From positions 17,347,019 to 17,411,018 of the forward strand of contig CM055111.1 of the NCBI GenBank assembly GCA_029204225.1: 64,000 nucleotides of DNA, in the 5' to 3' direction. The stretch comes from Diphasiastrum complanatum (taxonomy: Eukaryota > Streptophyta > Lycopodiopsida > Lycopodiales > Lycopodiaceae). The position numbers and the translations under genes are program-made. Shown here piece by piece: positions 9,946 through 20,059 of this stretch; positions within the stretch are counted from its first letter, which is position 1; the number at the start of each line of letters is the position of its first letter. The notes beneath the pieces are model-generated. The model was not told where the DNA came from. It saw only the letters and a program-made list of their open reading frames with translations, and made no database searches.

Positions 9946-10440
9946 TTCTGGTGCCTAGCCTCGACCTAAATCGCAGGTACTATATAATTATTTGTTTAAA
10001 ACGTAAGACTGTATTTATACACATATAAATTAGCTTGTAACATTAAGCTAATTATTTTTGTAATTATAAAACGAAATTAGTATCAACATAGGTACAATGA
10101 AAAGATATATTGCGAGTGCAAACAATGCAAAGGATTGAAAATTTGAGAAAGACGAATAGTGGTGCAACATCCGTGGAAGTTTGGAAAGCACATTGAGGAG
10201 CCCGATGTGGATTTGGAGGTACATTTTGACAATTTAGTACTGTTCTTATCATACACATTTATAATTTTTTTGAAAAAACTAAAACAAATGCTTGTGTAAT
10301 GTTTCACTCTTGCAGAATAAAACATTGATGTCAATGTCTTATAACACGTCGATTGACAATCTTATCAACAAGATAAGAAATATCGATTTTGGATCATCTT
10401 TGGCATTAGACGAAGATCTTTGATGATAATAATGATGTCA
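9946..10440 (+). pseudogene. CACTA transposase, Cys-rich N-terminal segment
   Basis: After the foldback element, the exon continues to about 9977 (..LDLNR) and a GT donor. A further exon near 10092-10218 reads YNEKIYCECKQCKG and, after one stop, VVQHPWKFGKHIEEPD before a GT donor. The CxCxxC pattern fits the transposase-associated N-terminal domain found before Tnp2. A third exon starts at 10316 after TTGCAG and reads NKTLMSMSYNTS to FGSSLALDEDL, then hits stops; a shift of frame continues as DDNNDVTSHYTPHD. The gene is broken. Confidence 0.55.
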
Positions 10441-10463
10441 CTAGTCACTACACACCTCATGAT

Positions 10464-10760
10464 GTGAAAGTTATGCCTCTTTCCATTTTGCACGTTACTC
10501 ACTCCACCACACCTCACATAAATCTTTCCATGCAATCTATTCATCCCACGATATCACCACACATAGATTCTATTCATGCCACGACACCTCACATGGATTC
10601 TATCCATCCCACAACACCTCACGCAAATTCTACTATGGGAATCTATTCATTCCACAATGTCACCACACATCGATTCTATCTATCTCATGACACCTCACAT
10701 CAAATCTATCCATCTTATGACACCTCACATCGATTCTATCCATCCCACATCACCTCACAT
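10464..10760 (+). repeat. 30-base minisatellite in the transposase gene
   Basis: About nine imperfect copies of a 30-base unit, of the form TCTATYCATCCCACGACACC plus TCACATNGAT, encode a 10-residue repeat close to HIDSIHPTTP. Early copies stay in frame; later copies shift to another frame (DTSHRFYPSH). It lies just upstream of the Tnp2 domain. It is probably a low-complexity expansion in the linker and not a functional domain. Confidence 0.75.
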
Positions 10761-10789
10761 ACCTTGTGTAGACTCCTCCTCTTCTTCCT

Positions 10790-11889
10790 ATGTTTCGTTG
10801 CAAGTCTCTTGCAGAACTTGTGAATTGGCATGCTAGTCATCGTTCCTCGAATGAGATCATGAGAGTACCCTCAGACTCTCTTGCATGGAAACACATTGAC
10901 AAAGAATATACATGTTTCGCAAGTGAAACAAGAAATATAAGATTTGGACTTGCAATAGACGGGGTTAACCCCTTTGGAAAAATGTCAAGCACGTGGTCTA
11001 CTTGGCCAGTGGTGTTGGTGAACTATAACATTCCACCTTGGCTAAGCATCAAAAAAGGACATCTCATGCTAGCACTTCTAATCCTTGGAAAACATGAAGT
11101 AAAAAATATGGATATCTACTTTGCACCATTGATTGAGGAACTAGAACTACTATGGAAGGGAGTCGAAGCATATGACATCTCACGTCCACTTCAAGACAAA
11201 ACATTTTTGTTGCGTGCGATGTTAATGTGGACTATGCATGACTATCCAGGATTGGGCGATTGTTCAGGTGACTATAAAATGAAATCATTTGTAATGTTTG
11301 TATATTTATTTTTTATGCATGCAGTATTTATGCTTTAAAAGAATTCTATTTATAACACGAATTGGATTTTATTCTTTTAGATTTTACAACTTATGGATAT
11401 CACGTGTGTCTCATTTGTGGACCAAATATTGATGCTTGCCACTCATGTCATTTAAACAAAGTTGTGTATGAAAATCATCGCAAGTACTTGCATGATGAAA
11501 ATCATCCATTTAGAAATGCTCATAGAAAAGGCTTTGGAGGAAGATTAGAAACAAGAATGCCTCCAAAGAGAATGTCCGTGGCCGATTGGCACAAACTTTG
11601 GATTGAATCCGAGACTAAGCCAATCAATGGTATGAAAAGACTATCCATCTTTCATTGTTTATCATATTGGAATAACCTTTTGATCAATCACTTGCTTGAT
11701 CCTATGCACATATTCAAAAATGTGGGTGAATCAATATGGAAACACTTGGTGGGCGACAAAGACAATATTTCTGCCAAGCATGATCTACAAGAATTAAAAA
11801 CAAAAAAAGTGTATTGGTCAAAATTATGTAGTGATGGAAATACCTATAGTATTCCAAGAGCCCCTTGGATTCTTACAAAAGAAGAGTAG
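10790..11889 (+). pseudogene. CACTA transposase, Tnp2 (Transposase_21) domain
   Basis: This is the catalytic part of the En/Spm transposase. Exon 10790-11267 contains RVPSDSLAWKHID, FGLAIDGVNPFG, WPVVLVNYNIPPW, MDIYFAPLIEELELLWKGV and LLRAMLMWTMHDYPGLGDCS, all hallmarks of Tnp2. A 113-base intron (11268-11380, GT..AG) joins in frame to FTTYGYHVCLICGPN, with the CxxC and the later H/C residues of the family. It then continues through ILTKEE-type sequence to a premature TAG at 11887. In relatives the protein carries on from there, and here the continuation (12725 onward) is in another frame. The solo LTR lies ten bases beyond the stop. The element is inactive but clearly diagnostic. Confidence 0.9.
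11268..11380 (+). other. Intron in the Tnp2 domain
   Basis: The donor GTGACT follows ..TTGTTCAG and the acceptor is ATTCTTTTAG. Joining 11267 to 11381 restores GDCS-D-FTTYGYHVC without a stop. That continuity across a conserved region supports a real intron. Confidence 0.75.
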
Positions 11890-11899
11890 AAGTACGTAA

Positions 11900-12719
11900 T
11901 GTGAGAAATTGGCAAAAATCTAGCTTGGTATTTTTTATGATAGAAGTTTGTAAGTGAATCTCACATGTGTGGAGGATGTTCCCACGTGTGGAGAATTGTA
12001 AAGTAAATCAAAATGTTTGATATAGGGGTCTCATAGAATTTCATAGTCAAGCATTTAGGTGTAGGATGTTGATAGGGTCAAATTTGGCATAGATGGCAAA
12101 TTATCCATTTCCACTTGTAATGCCAATATTGAGCCAAAATAGAGCCAAACTTGTGCCAATTAGAGTGTAGACAAGTGTCATGCTTTTGTTTGATGAAGCT
12201 TAAGAGGTCCAATAGGATTCAGAGGTGGAACCTTGTGAGGTCCAGTAGAAAATTAAGGTGTGCTTCAATATAGTCCAATAGAATTTAGAGGTGCATGGAT
12301 CAATGGTCCAATAGGATTAAGAGGTGGCAAAGTGTGATCCAATCATAGTTAAGCATAGTGGTAGCTCATGAATCTATTAGTATCATTGTACTCCTCCTTT
12401 TGGATCTAATTGATTTTGAGATTGAGTGGATTTTGAGTGTCATTGAATTTCTAGCTTTCTCTCTCTACCCGAGAGCTCATGATGGTTTTTCTCTCTCTAC
12501 CCGAGGAGAGCAGCTTGTTTTTACTTAGAATACTTTTGGAACACCTCCCACACGTGTGAGTGAGAGTTGGAAGTGATTGAATGCATGTTGTAGTGTGTTT
12601 TTCCCATAGAATCAAAGATAGATCTTGAATCTCAATCTAGTCTTGATCTTGGTACATCTACACACCTTAGGAGATCACAAGTACATGTAGTGGACAATCC
12701 ACACGCGTGAAATTCAACA
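11900..12719 (+). mobile_element. Solo LTR of copia family D (820 bp) in the CACTA transposase
   Basis: The ends are TGTGAG...TTCAACA, flanked by a perfect 5-base duplication CGTAA (11895-11899 and 12720-12724). It has exactly the length of the two LTRs of copia D (54504-55323 and 58770-59589), of which it is the reverse complement. It contains several CACGTG-type palindromes. It arose by insertion of a D element followed by LTR-LTR recombination, after the CACTA element was already in place. Confidence 0.93.
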
Positions 12720-12724
12720 CGTAA

Positions 12725-13558
12725 GGTCAGTCATTTGCGAGATGAGACACTCATTCACTACGAACATCATTCACATGAAGGAAAACTCCATGGTCTAAAA
12801 TCTCACGATTGGTTGAAGATGGTTGAGTACATATTTCCAATGTGCATTCGTGGCTATCTAACTGATCAACTTCGTGATGCCATTTACAAATTAGCATCCA
12901 TTGTCAGGTACTTGATTTTTTTTGTTTACATCAATATCTTATGAAATTTCATGTTTTTTTTCTAATACAAGTTTGATAAAATAATATGAACGTACTAAAA
13001 TCTAGTTATACTACAAACATGATGTAGATGCTTGTGTGGTAAGGAGATTCGTGAGATAGACGTGCAAACAAAGCAAGAAGATATGGTGGAGGCTGTATGT
13101 ATGCTTGAGAGGGATTTTCCAGCTTCTATCCTAGACATACAGGTGCATCTGCTTGTGCACTTGGTCCAAGAAGTTGGTATTGTCAGTCCTGTGCACTCAA
13201 GGTATAATACACTTGAATTTGATTTTAGTAGTTTCAATAAATGTAGTGTGATTCTTTCAAATTATAAATAACAGAATGTTCTCATTGATGTGTTAAAATT
13301 TTCTGTAGGTGGATGTTTTTCTTGGAGAGATTCATGAAAGTGTTAAAAGATTTTGTGCGTCAGAAGGCAAGGCCAGAGAGAAGCATGTCAAAGGGATGGT
13401 TAGTGCAAGAATCTCTATTTTGTGTTACCGAAGTTTTGTTTCAAATAAATCCATCTGCTCCACGACTATGGCATGATGAGGAAAGCAATGAGGTGAAAGG
13501 TGAAAAACCTCAAGGTATGGGTAGTCTTAAAAAAATGACACCTAGTTTGAGAGAATAA
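12725..13558 (+). pseudogene. CACTA transposase, DUF4218 domain
   Basis: Three exons splice in frame. 12725-12907 has GLKSHDWLKMVEYIFPMCIRG and DQLRDAIYKLASIVR. 13028-13201 has CLCGKEIREIDV, MLERDFPASILDIQVHLLVHL and IVSPVHSR. 13309 onward has WMFFLERFMKVLKDFVRQKARPE and then GWLVQESLFC. These match DUF4218, which follows Tnp2 in plant CACTA transposases. Introns 12908-13027 and 13202-13308 have GT..AG ends. Upstream the frame is broken by the TAG at 11887 and a one-base shift. Confidence 0.85.
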
Positions 13559-14405
13559 ATTTCAACCTTCATGCTATATAATTCAGGAGTAATGGATAAA
13601 TGGTTGGAATTATATGAAGAAGAAAAAAAAAAGGGTATTGACTAGAAATCGACACCGACGCAATAGGCGTAGAGGTCAAGCTACACCTTCACATGATCTT
13701 GAGCCATTGCCCAACCAATGCACTATAGACTGGATGGTTGATACACTCCAACAAGCAAGATCAAAGGGACAATTCATATCTGACAAAGAATGGGAATTTG
13801 CAAGAGGATGTGATTGGAAGGTTTGTCTATAACTCTATTTTTGTTAAGTGAACAATTTTAATTTGTACGATGATTGATTATTGTTTTAATTATAATCAAC
13901 ATGTGACAGTATTGAAAATATAGTGCAATGTGGGCATATGGTCGTCATCATCGCATTGAATTAATTGATATGAAACGACGAACTTATGATTGTGGTATGA
14001 TGGCATCCTTCCATCAAGAAAGTCGGAGTAGTGCTCGAGATCAAAGTCCAATTTCTAGAGAGCTCGAGTATGTAGGAACCATACAAGCCATATATGAGGT
14101 GTGTTTTGGTGAAATGGGTAAATATTTGCAGACACATTGGTGTTGCCTCGTCATTGTGAACATGTGTGCATGAATTTCACATTTTTTTTCCTTCTGTCAA
14201 TTGTGATCAATGTTATATTAATCATCTACACTACTTTTTTATTACATCTATTTATTGTGAATTAAAATGTGAGCATAACAAATATCTAATCCTAATATTG
14301 CTAAATGTGTAGGTATTTTTTGAACCAGATCAACTAAACAAAGATTGGTGGAATGTTGTTCAAATTAAGCCATGCTCAAGACATGTATTCAAAAACATAT
14401 GTTGA
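13559..14405 (+). pseudogene. CACTA transposase, DUF4216 region
   Basis: A basic stretch (KKKKKRVLTRNRHRRNRRRG) precedes TIDWMVDTLQQARSKGQF and EWEFARGCDWK (13614-13819). After an intron comes YGRHHRIELID, RTYDCGMMASF, SSARDQSPISRELEYVGTIQ (to about 14098), and after a further intron VFFEPDQLNKDWWNVVQIKP (about 14313-14373). The YDCG..A.F, S.ARDQ.P and DWW.VV.. elements are those of DUF4216, the C-terminal domain of CACTA TnpD. It ends at TGA near 14403. Confidence 0.7.
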
Positions 14406-14409
14406 GAAT

Positions 14410-14673
14410 GAAATGGAAGATCTAAATTTGGACAACACAAGTATATCTGATGAAGATGTACATATATATACCTTTGAGTTTTATAAATATTGAAAACCTG
14501 AGAATTGATTCTCATGATTCCGACAACTCAGATGATGAAGAAGACAACAATGATTCTTTGCATGAGGACAATATTGAGAGAGGTTTTGATTTCGATAGTG
14601 ATGATGAAAATCTTAGCGGAGATGAATTGCAAGATGTATTGGCTGATGAATTTGAATCTTGCGATGATGAATA
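14410..14673 (+). pseudogene. Acidic C-terminal segment of the CACTA gene
   Basis: This open stretch encodes an Asp/Glu/Ser-rich tail, for example HDSDNSDDEEDNNDS and DSDDENLSGDELQDVLADEF, ending at 14673. Position and composition fit an acidic tail of the same transposase. It lies after an apparent stop, so a splice or frameshift is needed to connect it. On its own it would be non-diagnostic. Confidence 0.4.
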
Positions 14674-15402
14674 AAAATTTGTACATCTTACAAATAATTT
14701 TGTCTTAAAATGATCCATTGTGGTCAATATATATTATTTTCAAATTAAAATTATTATATTTTTCTACAGTGTTGCATCTCTAAAGTTTCATTTCAAACGC
14801 ATCTCGCAATCACTTAGAATTAGAAAACTTTATCAATATTAATAGATGTGTGAACTAGTTAAAAGATATATGTGTTGATTATTTATATATTATAATTAAA
14901 AAACATCTTCTTTGAGATAATAATACACTTTGCCACAATATTGTTCGACTATTCATTGATCTTTGCAAACACACAAAGGTGTATAACATTGCAATTTTTT
15001 TATCAACAAATTAGATTAACAAGCTACCACACCGCTCTCAAATGTAAGGTACTTAGCATCCTTTTACATGCATATTAAGCTCATGCTTATTTTTTACCCA
15101 TCAATACCATATTAAAAAAATTGTCAAATTTTGATTAGATTTTTTCTCAATATAGAAACACATCATAATGTCTATAAATACATAAGATAGCATGTAATAT
15201 TCAACTGATAATAACTTTAATTCGTCAGAACATAATAATTTGAGATAAAGATCATTTAATTTTTAGTCCACATTTTATTATAAGTATACACTTATTCAAA
15301 ATATAAAAAAAAATCTTATTTGCTTTTAAATTAATCATAAAGTTGTTGTTTATTAACTTATTATTTATAATAGATTAAAGAAAAATTACAACAAACTAAT
15401 TT
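14674..15402. other. AT-rich spacer
   Basis: This strongly AT-rich stretch lies between the end of the CACTA coding region and the palindrome cluster. I see no gene, RNA or clear repeat. Confidence 0.5.
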
Positions 15403-15862
15403 TGCCATGTGTGGCACTGCTGCGCGTGGCAATTTTTCAAAACAAAATTTTTCTAAGAATTTTGTTTTAATATTGCCACACGTGGCAAATTTTTTGACAA
15501 ATTTTGTCACGTGTGGCAATAAAAAAAGCCATCGCTCTGGAATTTTCTTTAAAGATTTGCCATGCGTGGCAAATCAAAAAAAATTATGTCACATGAAAAT
15601 TGTTAAATAACAACCGTACGTGGCACGCCGACATATTTTGGTGCTCAAATTTCAAGTTTTAGTTTAAAAAAAATTTGCGTGGCACTACCACACATGGCAG
15701 TGCCACGCAAAATTAAATTTTTTTTGCCAGACCTCTCCTCCAGTCTGGATTTCACCGGCAGAGTTCTCGAAAAAGTTTTAGTGTGGATATGCCACGCGTG
15801 GCAGTGCCACGCATAAGAAAAATGTCAAAATTTTGGCTAAGTATCGGGTTCGCGTGGCAAAC
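15403..15862. repeat. Cluster of GTGGCA / TGCCAC palindromes (CACTA subterminal region)
   Basis: About a dozen copies of TGCCACGYGTGGCA or its half GTGGCA occur in 460 bases, for example near 15403, 15472, 15505, 15555, 15613, 15680, 15790 and 15849. Many are perfect palindromes around an ACGTGT/CGCG core. CACTA elements carry short repeats near their ends that bind their own TnpA-type protein; position after the transposase gene and density fit that role. The proposed binding role is inference. Confidence 0.6.
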
Positions 15863-15877
15863 ACATATATGTAGTTG

Positions 15878-17235
15878 TGCTAGCATGTATCTTGTTGGCG
15901 CTCTTTACCTTCTAGGAGATCCTCCTGAGACAACATTGCCTTTGTCTTTGTCTGCTCTGTTGGGTCCGGAACCATCTTGGTTTACAGAAACTGTAGTAGT
16001 AAGCTGCCTCTCGAATCTTTCTTCTTCTAATTCATCGTCCAAATGAGAGACGACTCAAAAATTTTCATTTTCGTGTTCGTCCTCTGTTTCCTCTGTCATT
16101 GGCGACATGTCATAGTACTGTCTCTCCAGAACTTCATAGCTGACAGGATCGTCATTGGCCATTGTCTTGCTCTCATCAAATCTGACAACTCTCACTGTCT
16201 TCAAAGTGTTCGTGTCTGGCATGTAGACTTTGTAGTATGACGAATTGTTGTCATAACCTACTAGAAATCCCTGTTCGACTTTCTCATCAAGCTTCTTTCA
16301 AAACTTATCAAGAATATGTGCATAAGCTGCACAGGCAAAGATTCTGATGTGAGACAGGTTGGACTTTCTACCCCACCATGACTCGTGTGGTGTCGTGTGA
16401 GGGACACCAGACTTGTCTGTCTTGTTCTGGATGTATGCAGCTGTAGCTATTGCTTCAAACCACAATACCCTTGGAGTCTTCGAGTAGACCATCATGCATC
16501 TGGCAGCTTCCATCAGGGTCATGTTCTTTCTTTCTGCAACACCATTGTGCTGCCTGCAGTCCTTCTATGAATGATGTCACAATTATTGTAGAAGTCAGTA
16601 AAGCGATTCGAGATGTATTTGCCACCTCGATTAGTTCTGATCTGCTTAACCTTGTTGCATGTACATCTCTCAGTCCAATTCACGTATTCTATGAAATTAT
16701 CAAGTGCTTCAGATTTATTCTGAATAAAATACACTTTGCTGAATTTACTATAATTATCAATGAAGGTTATATAATATTTTGATCCTCCTACTGAGATCAT
16801 ATTGAAAGGCCCATAGATGTCAGAATACACTAACTCCAACATCTTGGTCGTTCTGTAGGAGTCTTTGATGAATGGAGTGTGTGACATCTTACCCTTCAAA
16901 CATGCATCACAGGTGGCTGAACTGGTTGCATTCGAGATGCTGACCTCTGTTATTGCTCCATGATGGCTTGCTTGGTAAAGTGCCATTGAGTTCATGTGGC
17001 AGAGTCTCCTGTGCCATAGAGTGTATGGCGAGTCATCATGAGTCTGATGCACCTGATCTGTAGGTAGGCGTACCTTCAGGTGATATAGATTACCTTTTCT
17101 TCTACCTTGAGCGATCAGAGTACTTGTACTGACGTCAACCACAGTGCATGCTTCGTCTAAAAATGTCAGACGCATTATTGCATCTGCTATTCTTGCTATA
17201 GAAAGCAAGTCTTGCTGCAGTGTAGGCATGAACAA
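15878..17235 (-). pseudogene. Copia A1 integrase and linker, minus strand
   Basis: The zinc-binding part reads LWHRRLCHMNSMALYQASHH...CDACLKGK, with the HHCC residues. The core follows with YITFIDNYSKF and QIRTNRGGKYIS, where the catalytic Asp is changed to Asn (TDRGD in copy A2). A frame break near 16520 is followed by ARCMMVYSKTPRVLWFEA, HTTPHESWWGRK and FLVGYDNNSSYYKVYMPD. The fragment ends near 15878 in the Ser/Arg-rich linker before reverse transcriptase, which is absent. The adjoining sequence is the CACTA palindrome region. Confidence 0.88.
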
Positions 17236-17247
17236 AACGTCTTCGAG

Positions 17248-17652
17248 TCATCTGTCTCTGCCATTGGTGTTGAGACACAGTGAACCGATACCGTTTACTT
17301 GATGTTTAGATCCATCTCCAAGAACTATGAATCTTGAAGGATCTGCACTTCTGAAATCAGACATGATTCGTCTTGGTGTCATGAAGTGTGAGGTGGCTCC
17401 TGAATCTAGAATCACCTCATGTGTGTCAGATGTTGATGCTGCACACATGTCTTCATAGATATATGTAGTCGAACAGTTTCTGTTCGGTCTTTCTTCACCC
17501 ATTTTTGAGCTCTTGGGCTCTTTGACATAGGATGAACTGTTGCTGTTCTCCTCTCTATTCTGCGTTGATTTGTTTCTCGGGTTCTGCCGGCAATCCACTA
17601 TTGCATGACCCTTCTTGTGGCAGTGGATACACTCAATCTTTGGACTGAGCCA
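17248..17652 (-). pseudogene. Copia A1 second zinc knuckle and protease
   Basis: CIHCHKKGHAIVDC (C-x2-C-x4-H-x4-C) is a retroviral-type knuckle, followed about 60 residues later by the aspartic protease motif ILDSGATSHFMT, then FIVLGDGSKHQV. A stop near 17247 separates it from LFMPTLQQDLLSIA, which belongs to the same domain. It continues from gag (17653) after one in-frame stop. Confidence 0.85.
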
Positions 17653-18462
17653 TCATGTATCAACCATGTGTCCATATCTTCTGCATCTCATGCAAGTCTT
17701 CTTTTCTCGACCTTGCTGCTTCGACCTCCCTTTGTTGGTCCAGTTGCCTTTGCTGGTCCCCTTTGCTTGCTGATCATGATCCTGCCTCTGATTCGACTCC
17801 CTCTTAGGCATAAATTGTTTTTTGGATTTTTCTTTGTTGCCGTAGAGGGCCTGGTCAGAACCATCTTTGTGATCAAGATGTTCTCTCGCCTCGACTTCCT
17901 CTCGAATCTCGACAATCGCCTTTTCAAGGTTCATGGTAGGATCTTTCGCGAGCAAGGTCTTCGTTGTCTGGAATAATCTAGGTAAGGCTCTCAACAGGTA
18001 AGTGAGCTGCTTCTTAGCTGACACTACATTCTCTGCTCTAGAGTTATGTAGTGATAGAAGCAGATCCTTCAACTTCCTTACGAAATAAGTGAGGTCTTTC
18101 CAATCCCACTCTAGATTTGTCAACTGATCTTCCAACATCATGATTTGACTTCTTGATTTCGTTTGAAATCTTGCGACTAATGAATCCCACATCTCCCTAG
18201 CTTTGGAGAGTGTAGCCAGGTCAAGTGTGAGACTATCTTCAATGGATGAAGATAGCAAGGCTATTGCCTTGTCATTTTTCTCCCTCCACTCGCGTAGCTC
18301 TTTGCCTGATGTCGTAGGCATCTCTTCTGTGCCATCCACGAGGGGGAATAGACCTTCGCCCTTGAGTATGAGTGATGTTTTAACTTTTCAGGCTAGAAAG
18401 TTAGTTTTTGAAGAATCAAGAATTGTACAAATCTTGTTCTGTATGCTGCTGATTGAAGCCAT
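17653..18462 (-). pseudogene. Copia A1 gag, minus strand
   Basis: The ATG is at 18462 (MASISSIQ...), matching the start in copy A2 at 22880. An in-frame TGA at 18388-18390 replaces a Trp codon (NFLA*KVK; A2 reads NFLAWKVK). The body has REWREKNDKAIALLSSS, MWDSLVARFQTKSRSQIMM and LTYFVRKLKDLLLSLHNS, typical of UBN2-type copia gag. It ends with a basic region and the first knuckle CMRCRRYGHMVDT, whose last Cys is lost to a stop. Confidence 0.85.
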
Positions 18463-18562
18463 TGCTTCTAAAGTCTGTTATGTTCTTGATGGGTGTTCGT
18501 CCGAATGCTTGGCCTCCTGGATTTGATAGCTTCTTAGCTATGTCAGATTATGACAATAGATA

Positions 18563-18575
18563 GGCTTTGATAACA
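18563..18575 (-). other. Primer-binding site of copia A1
   Basis: The minus strand reads TGTTATCAAAGCC, two changes from TGGTATCAGAGCC, the usual initiator tRNA-Met site. It is one base from the LTR end at 18577. Confidence 0.75.
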
Positions 18576-18576
18576 C

Positions 18577-18746
18577 TGATGAAAGAGATTGAATGAGTCG
18601 CAAACAATTCAATGCGATTCGGATGGAGTTCAGACGCGATCGCTGGTCACTGCCAGCTGAATCACTCCTACAGTCCTCCATAATGTAGTCAGGCACTACT
18701 GATCTACGTTTACAGATTAATGTAGCATTCAACAAAGTTTCAACCA
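18577..18746 (-). mobile_element. Partial 5' LTR of copia A1
   Basis: It matches the last 170 bases of LTR-A (22595-22764) in reverse complement. It breaks off at CAACCA where an unrelated LTR-H piece begins. Confidence 0.8.
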
Positions 18747-18925
18747 ATCCACAAGAGAGATTATGTGCTTGCTTAACAATGCATAAAAAACTAGACAATA
18801 AATCTTGATCAGGATTAGCAATTTGAAACATAACAAGTATGGATTATCAATAAACACACATAATATCTCTTGTGGATCTTCTAAGTTTCATTTTTGGTCC
18901 TTAAAGTACTATACTTTCACAAGTC
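18747..18925. repeat. Fold-back pair of LTR-H fragments
   Basis: ATCCACAAGAGAGATTATGT at the left returns as its near complement around 18858-18879. The left half matches 40388-40480 and the right half matches the reverse complement of 40339-40410, so two pieces of one LTR family lie head to head. This is a rearranged remnant. Confidence 0.6.
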
Positions 18926-20059
18926 CCAGCCCAACCTTAATGAGGCTAGAGAAAAGTTTGCGGCCGTAGAAAAATGGTCTGTAAAAATGTTTTGCGGCTT
19001 TTCAGCTAGTTGTATAAATAGTCGGCATAGCCGTGCTAAAATTTCACATGTACAAAGTTGTTTCACTAATATATGGTTACCTAGTGTATATGCAGAGAAA
19101 TCGGTTATTTAAAAGAGCCCTAGTCATGAATGTTGTAGCAGCCAATTTCGAGAAAAGAACCGACAAGTTTATGAACAGTAGATAATGTTTGATAACAGAG
19201 AAAATATATCTATTGTAAGTAGGCATCAAAATCATTCACAGATTACACACCATAGACAGAATTTTTGCAACTTTTTTGTTTTTTTTACAACAACATTTTC
19301 AGGCACTGTTTGTTTCCCAGATCAGCACGTCGGCGCAAGAGAGGTATTCTCTCTTATGAGGAACTAGATACTGCTCATTCTATATCTATTTGTATGACAA
19401 TGTGTGTTTGCTACTTCGTGACTAACACTGAAGCATTAAGAAAAAAACCAGCACATCTCCCGCGTTCATCCTGTTTATATAGGAATAGAGAGAAGGGAGT
19501 TTATGCTAATCATTTGATTACAAGAAATTGGTTAAGCTCATTCTAACAATTTCCAATTGTGCATTGTCATTGTCGTCTTCCGTGGAGTCTGTTCTCCATG
19601 TTGGTACTTCGTTGATCTTGCATGGTACTTAGGTCATGAAGATCCGCCACTTTTGCAGCCATCTGTGAGTCGTATGTGACCGTAATCATTTCCTTGTGGT
19701 GTCTCTACGATCGTGAAGGTTCTTCAGAGCCTGAGACCTTTGGCAAGCAACCGCAGATAGACCATAGTAGAAGCTTATGCGGTGCTCGGGCGGTTCGTCT
19801 TTTCGAGAGGGGTGAAACATTGTAAATCGTTAGTGTGAACCTTGTGGTGGCCTTCAGTCAGCTTCCTTCGTGGACTGCTTTGTGTTTGTTTCATAGGTGA
19901 CCGCAAGCTCCAGCTTGGTGGTGGCCTGTGGTTTACTTCGCATTGGACCATAGGCTAGACTCTTTTAAAGTCGTTTGCATTGCAGTTGTGGTTATCTACA
20001 GTTTTTGCCTGTTGGTAGTTCCCATGTATTTCTGCAGGTTCTGATTCATAAGCTAGCAA
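18926..20059. other. No recognised feature
   Basis: Short open frames only. It contains moderately GC-rich stretches (about 19560-19970) with repeated wording such as GTGGTGGCCT, but no family that I recognise. Confidence 0.4.

Larger units (their letters stand above)
8590..15870 (+). mobile_element. Decayed CACTA (En/Spm) DNA transposon
   Basis: The transposase gene runs left to right with several introns and contains, in order, a Cys-rich N-terminal segment, Tnp2 (Transposase_21), DUF4218, DUF4216 and an acidic tail. That domain order is characteristic of plant CACTA TnpD proteins. A cluster of GCCACGYGTGGC-type palindromes at 15403-15862 fits the subterminal repeats such elements carry. 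Neither CACTA terminus nor a target duplication was found; the right side is cut by copia A at about 15878. It is interrupted by a foldback element (8847-9945) and a solo LTR (11900-12719). Several stops and frameshifts make it inactive. Confidence 0.85.

Noticed and set aside
15760-15790. A CACTA 3' terminus at ..GTTTTAGTG (about 15781)
   Set aside because: The palindrome repeats continue 80 bases beyond it, and no matching 5' CACTA end or 3-base duplication was found.
15403-15862. A CRISPR-like array
   Set aside because: The repeats are palindromic 14-mers at irregular spacing in plant transposon DNA, with no spacer structure or cas genes.
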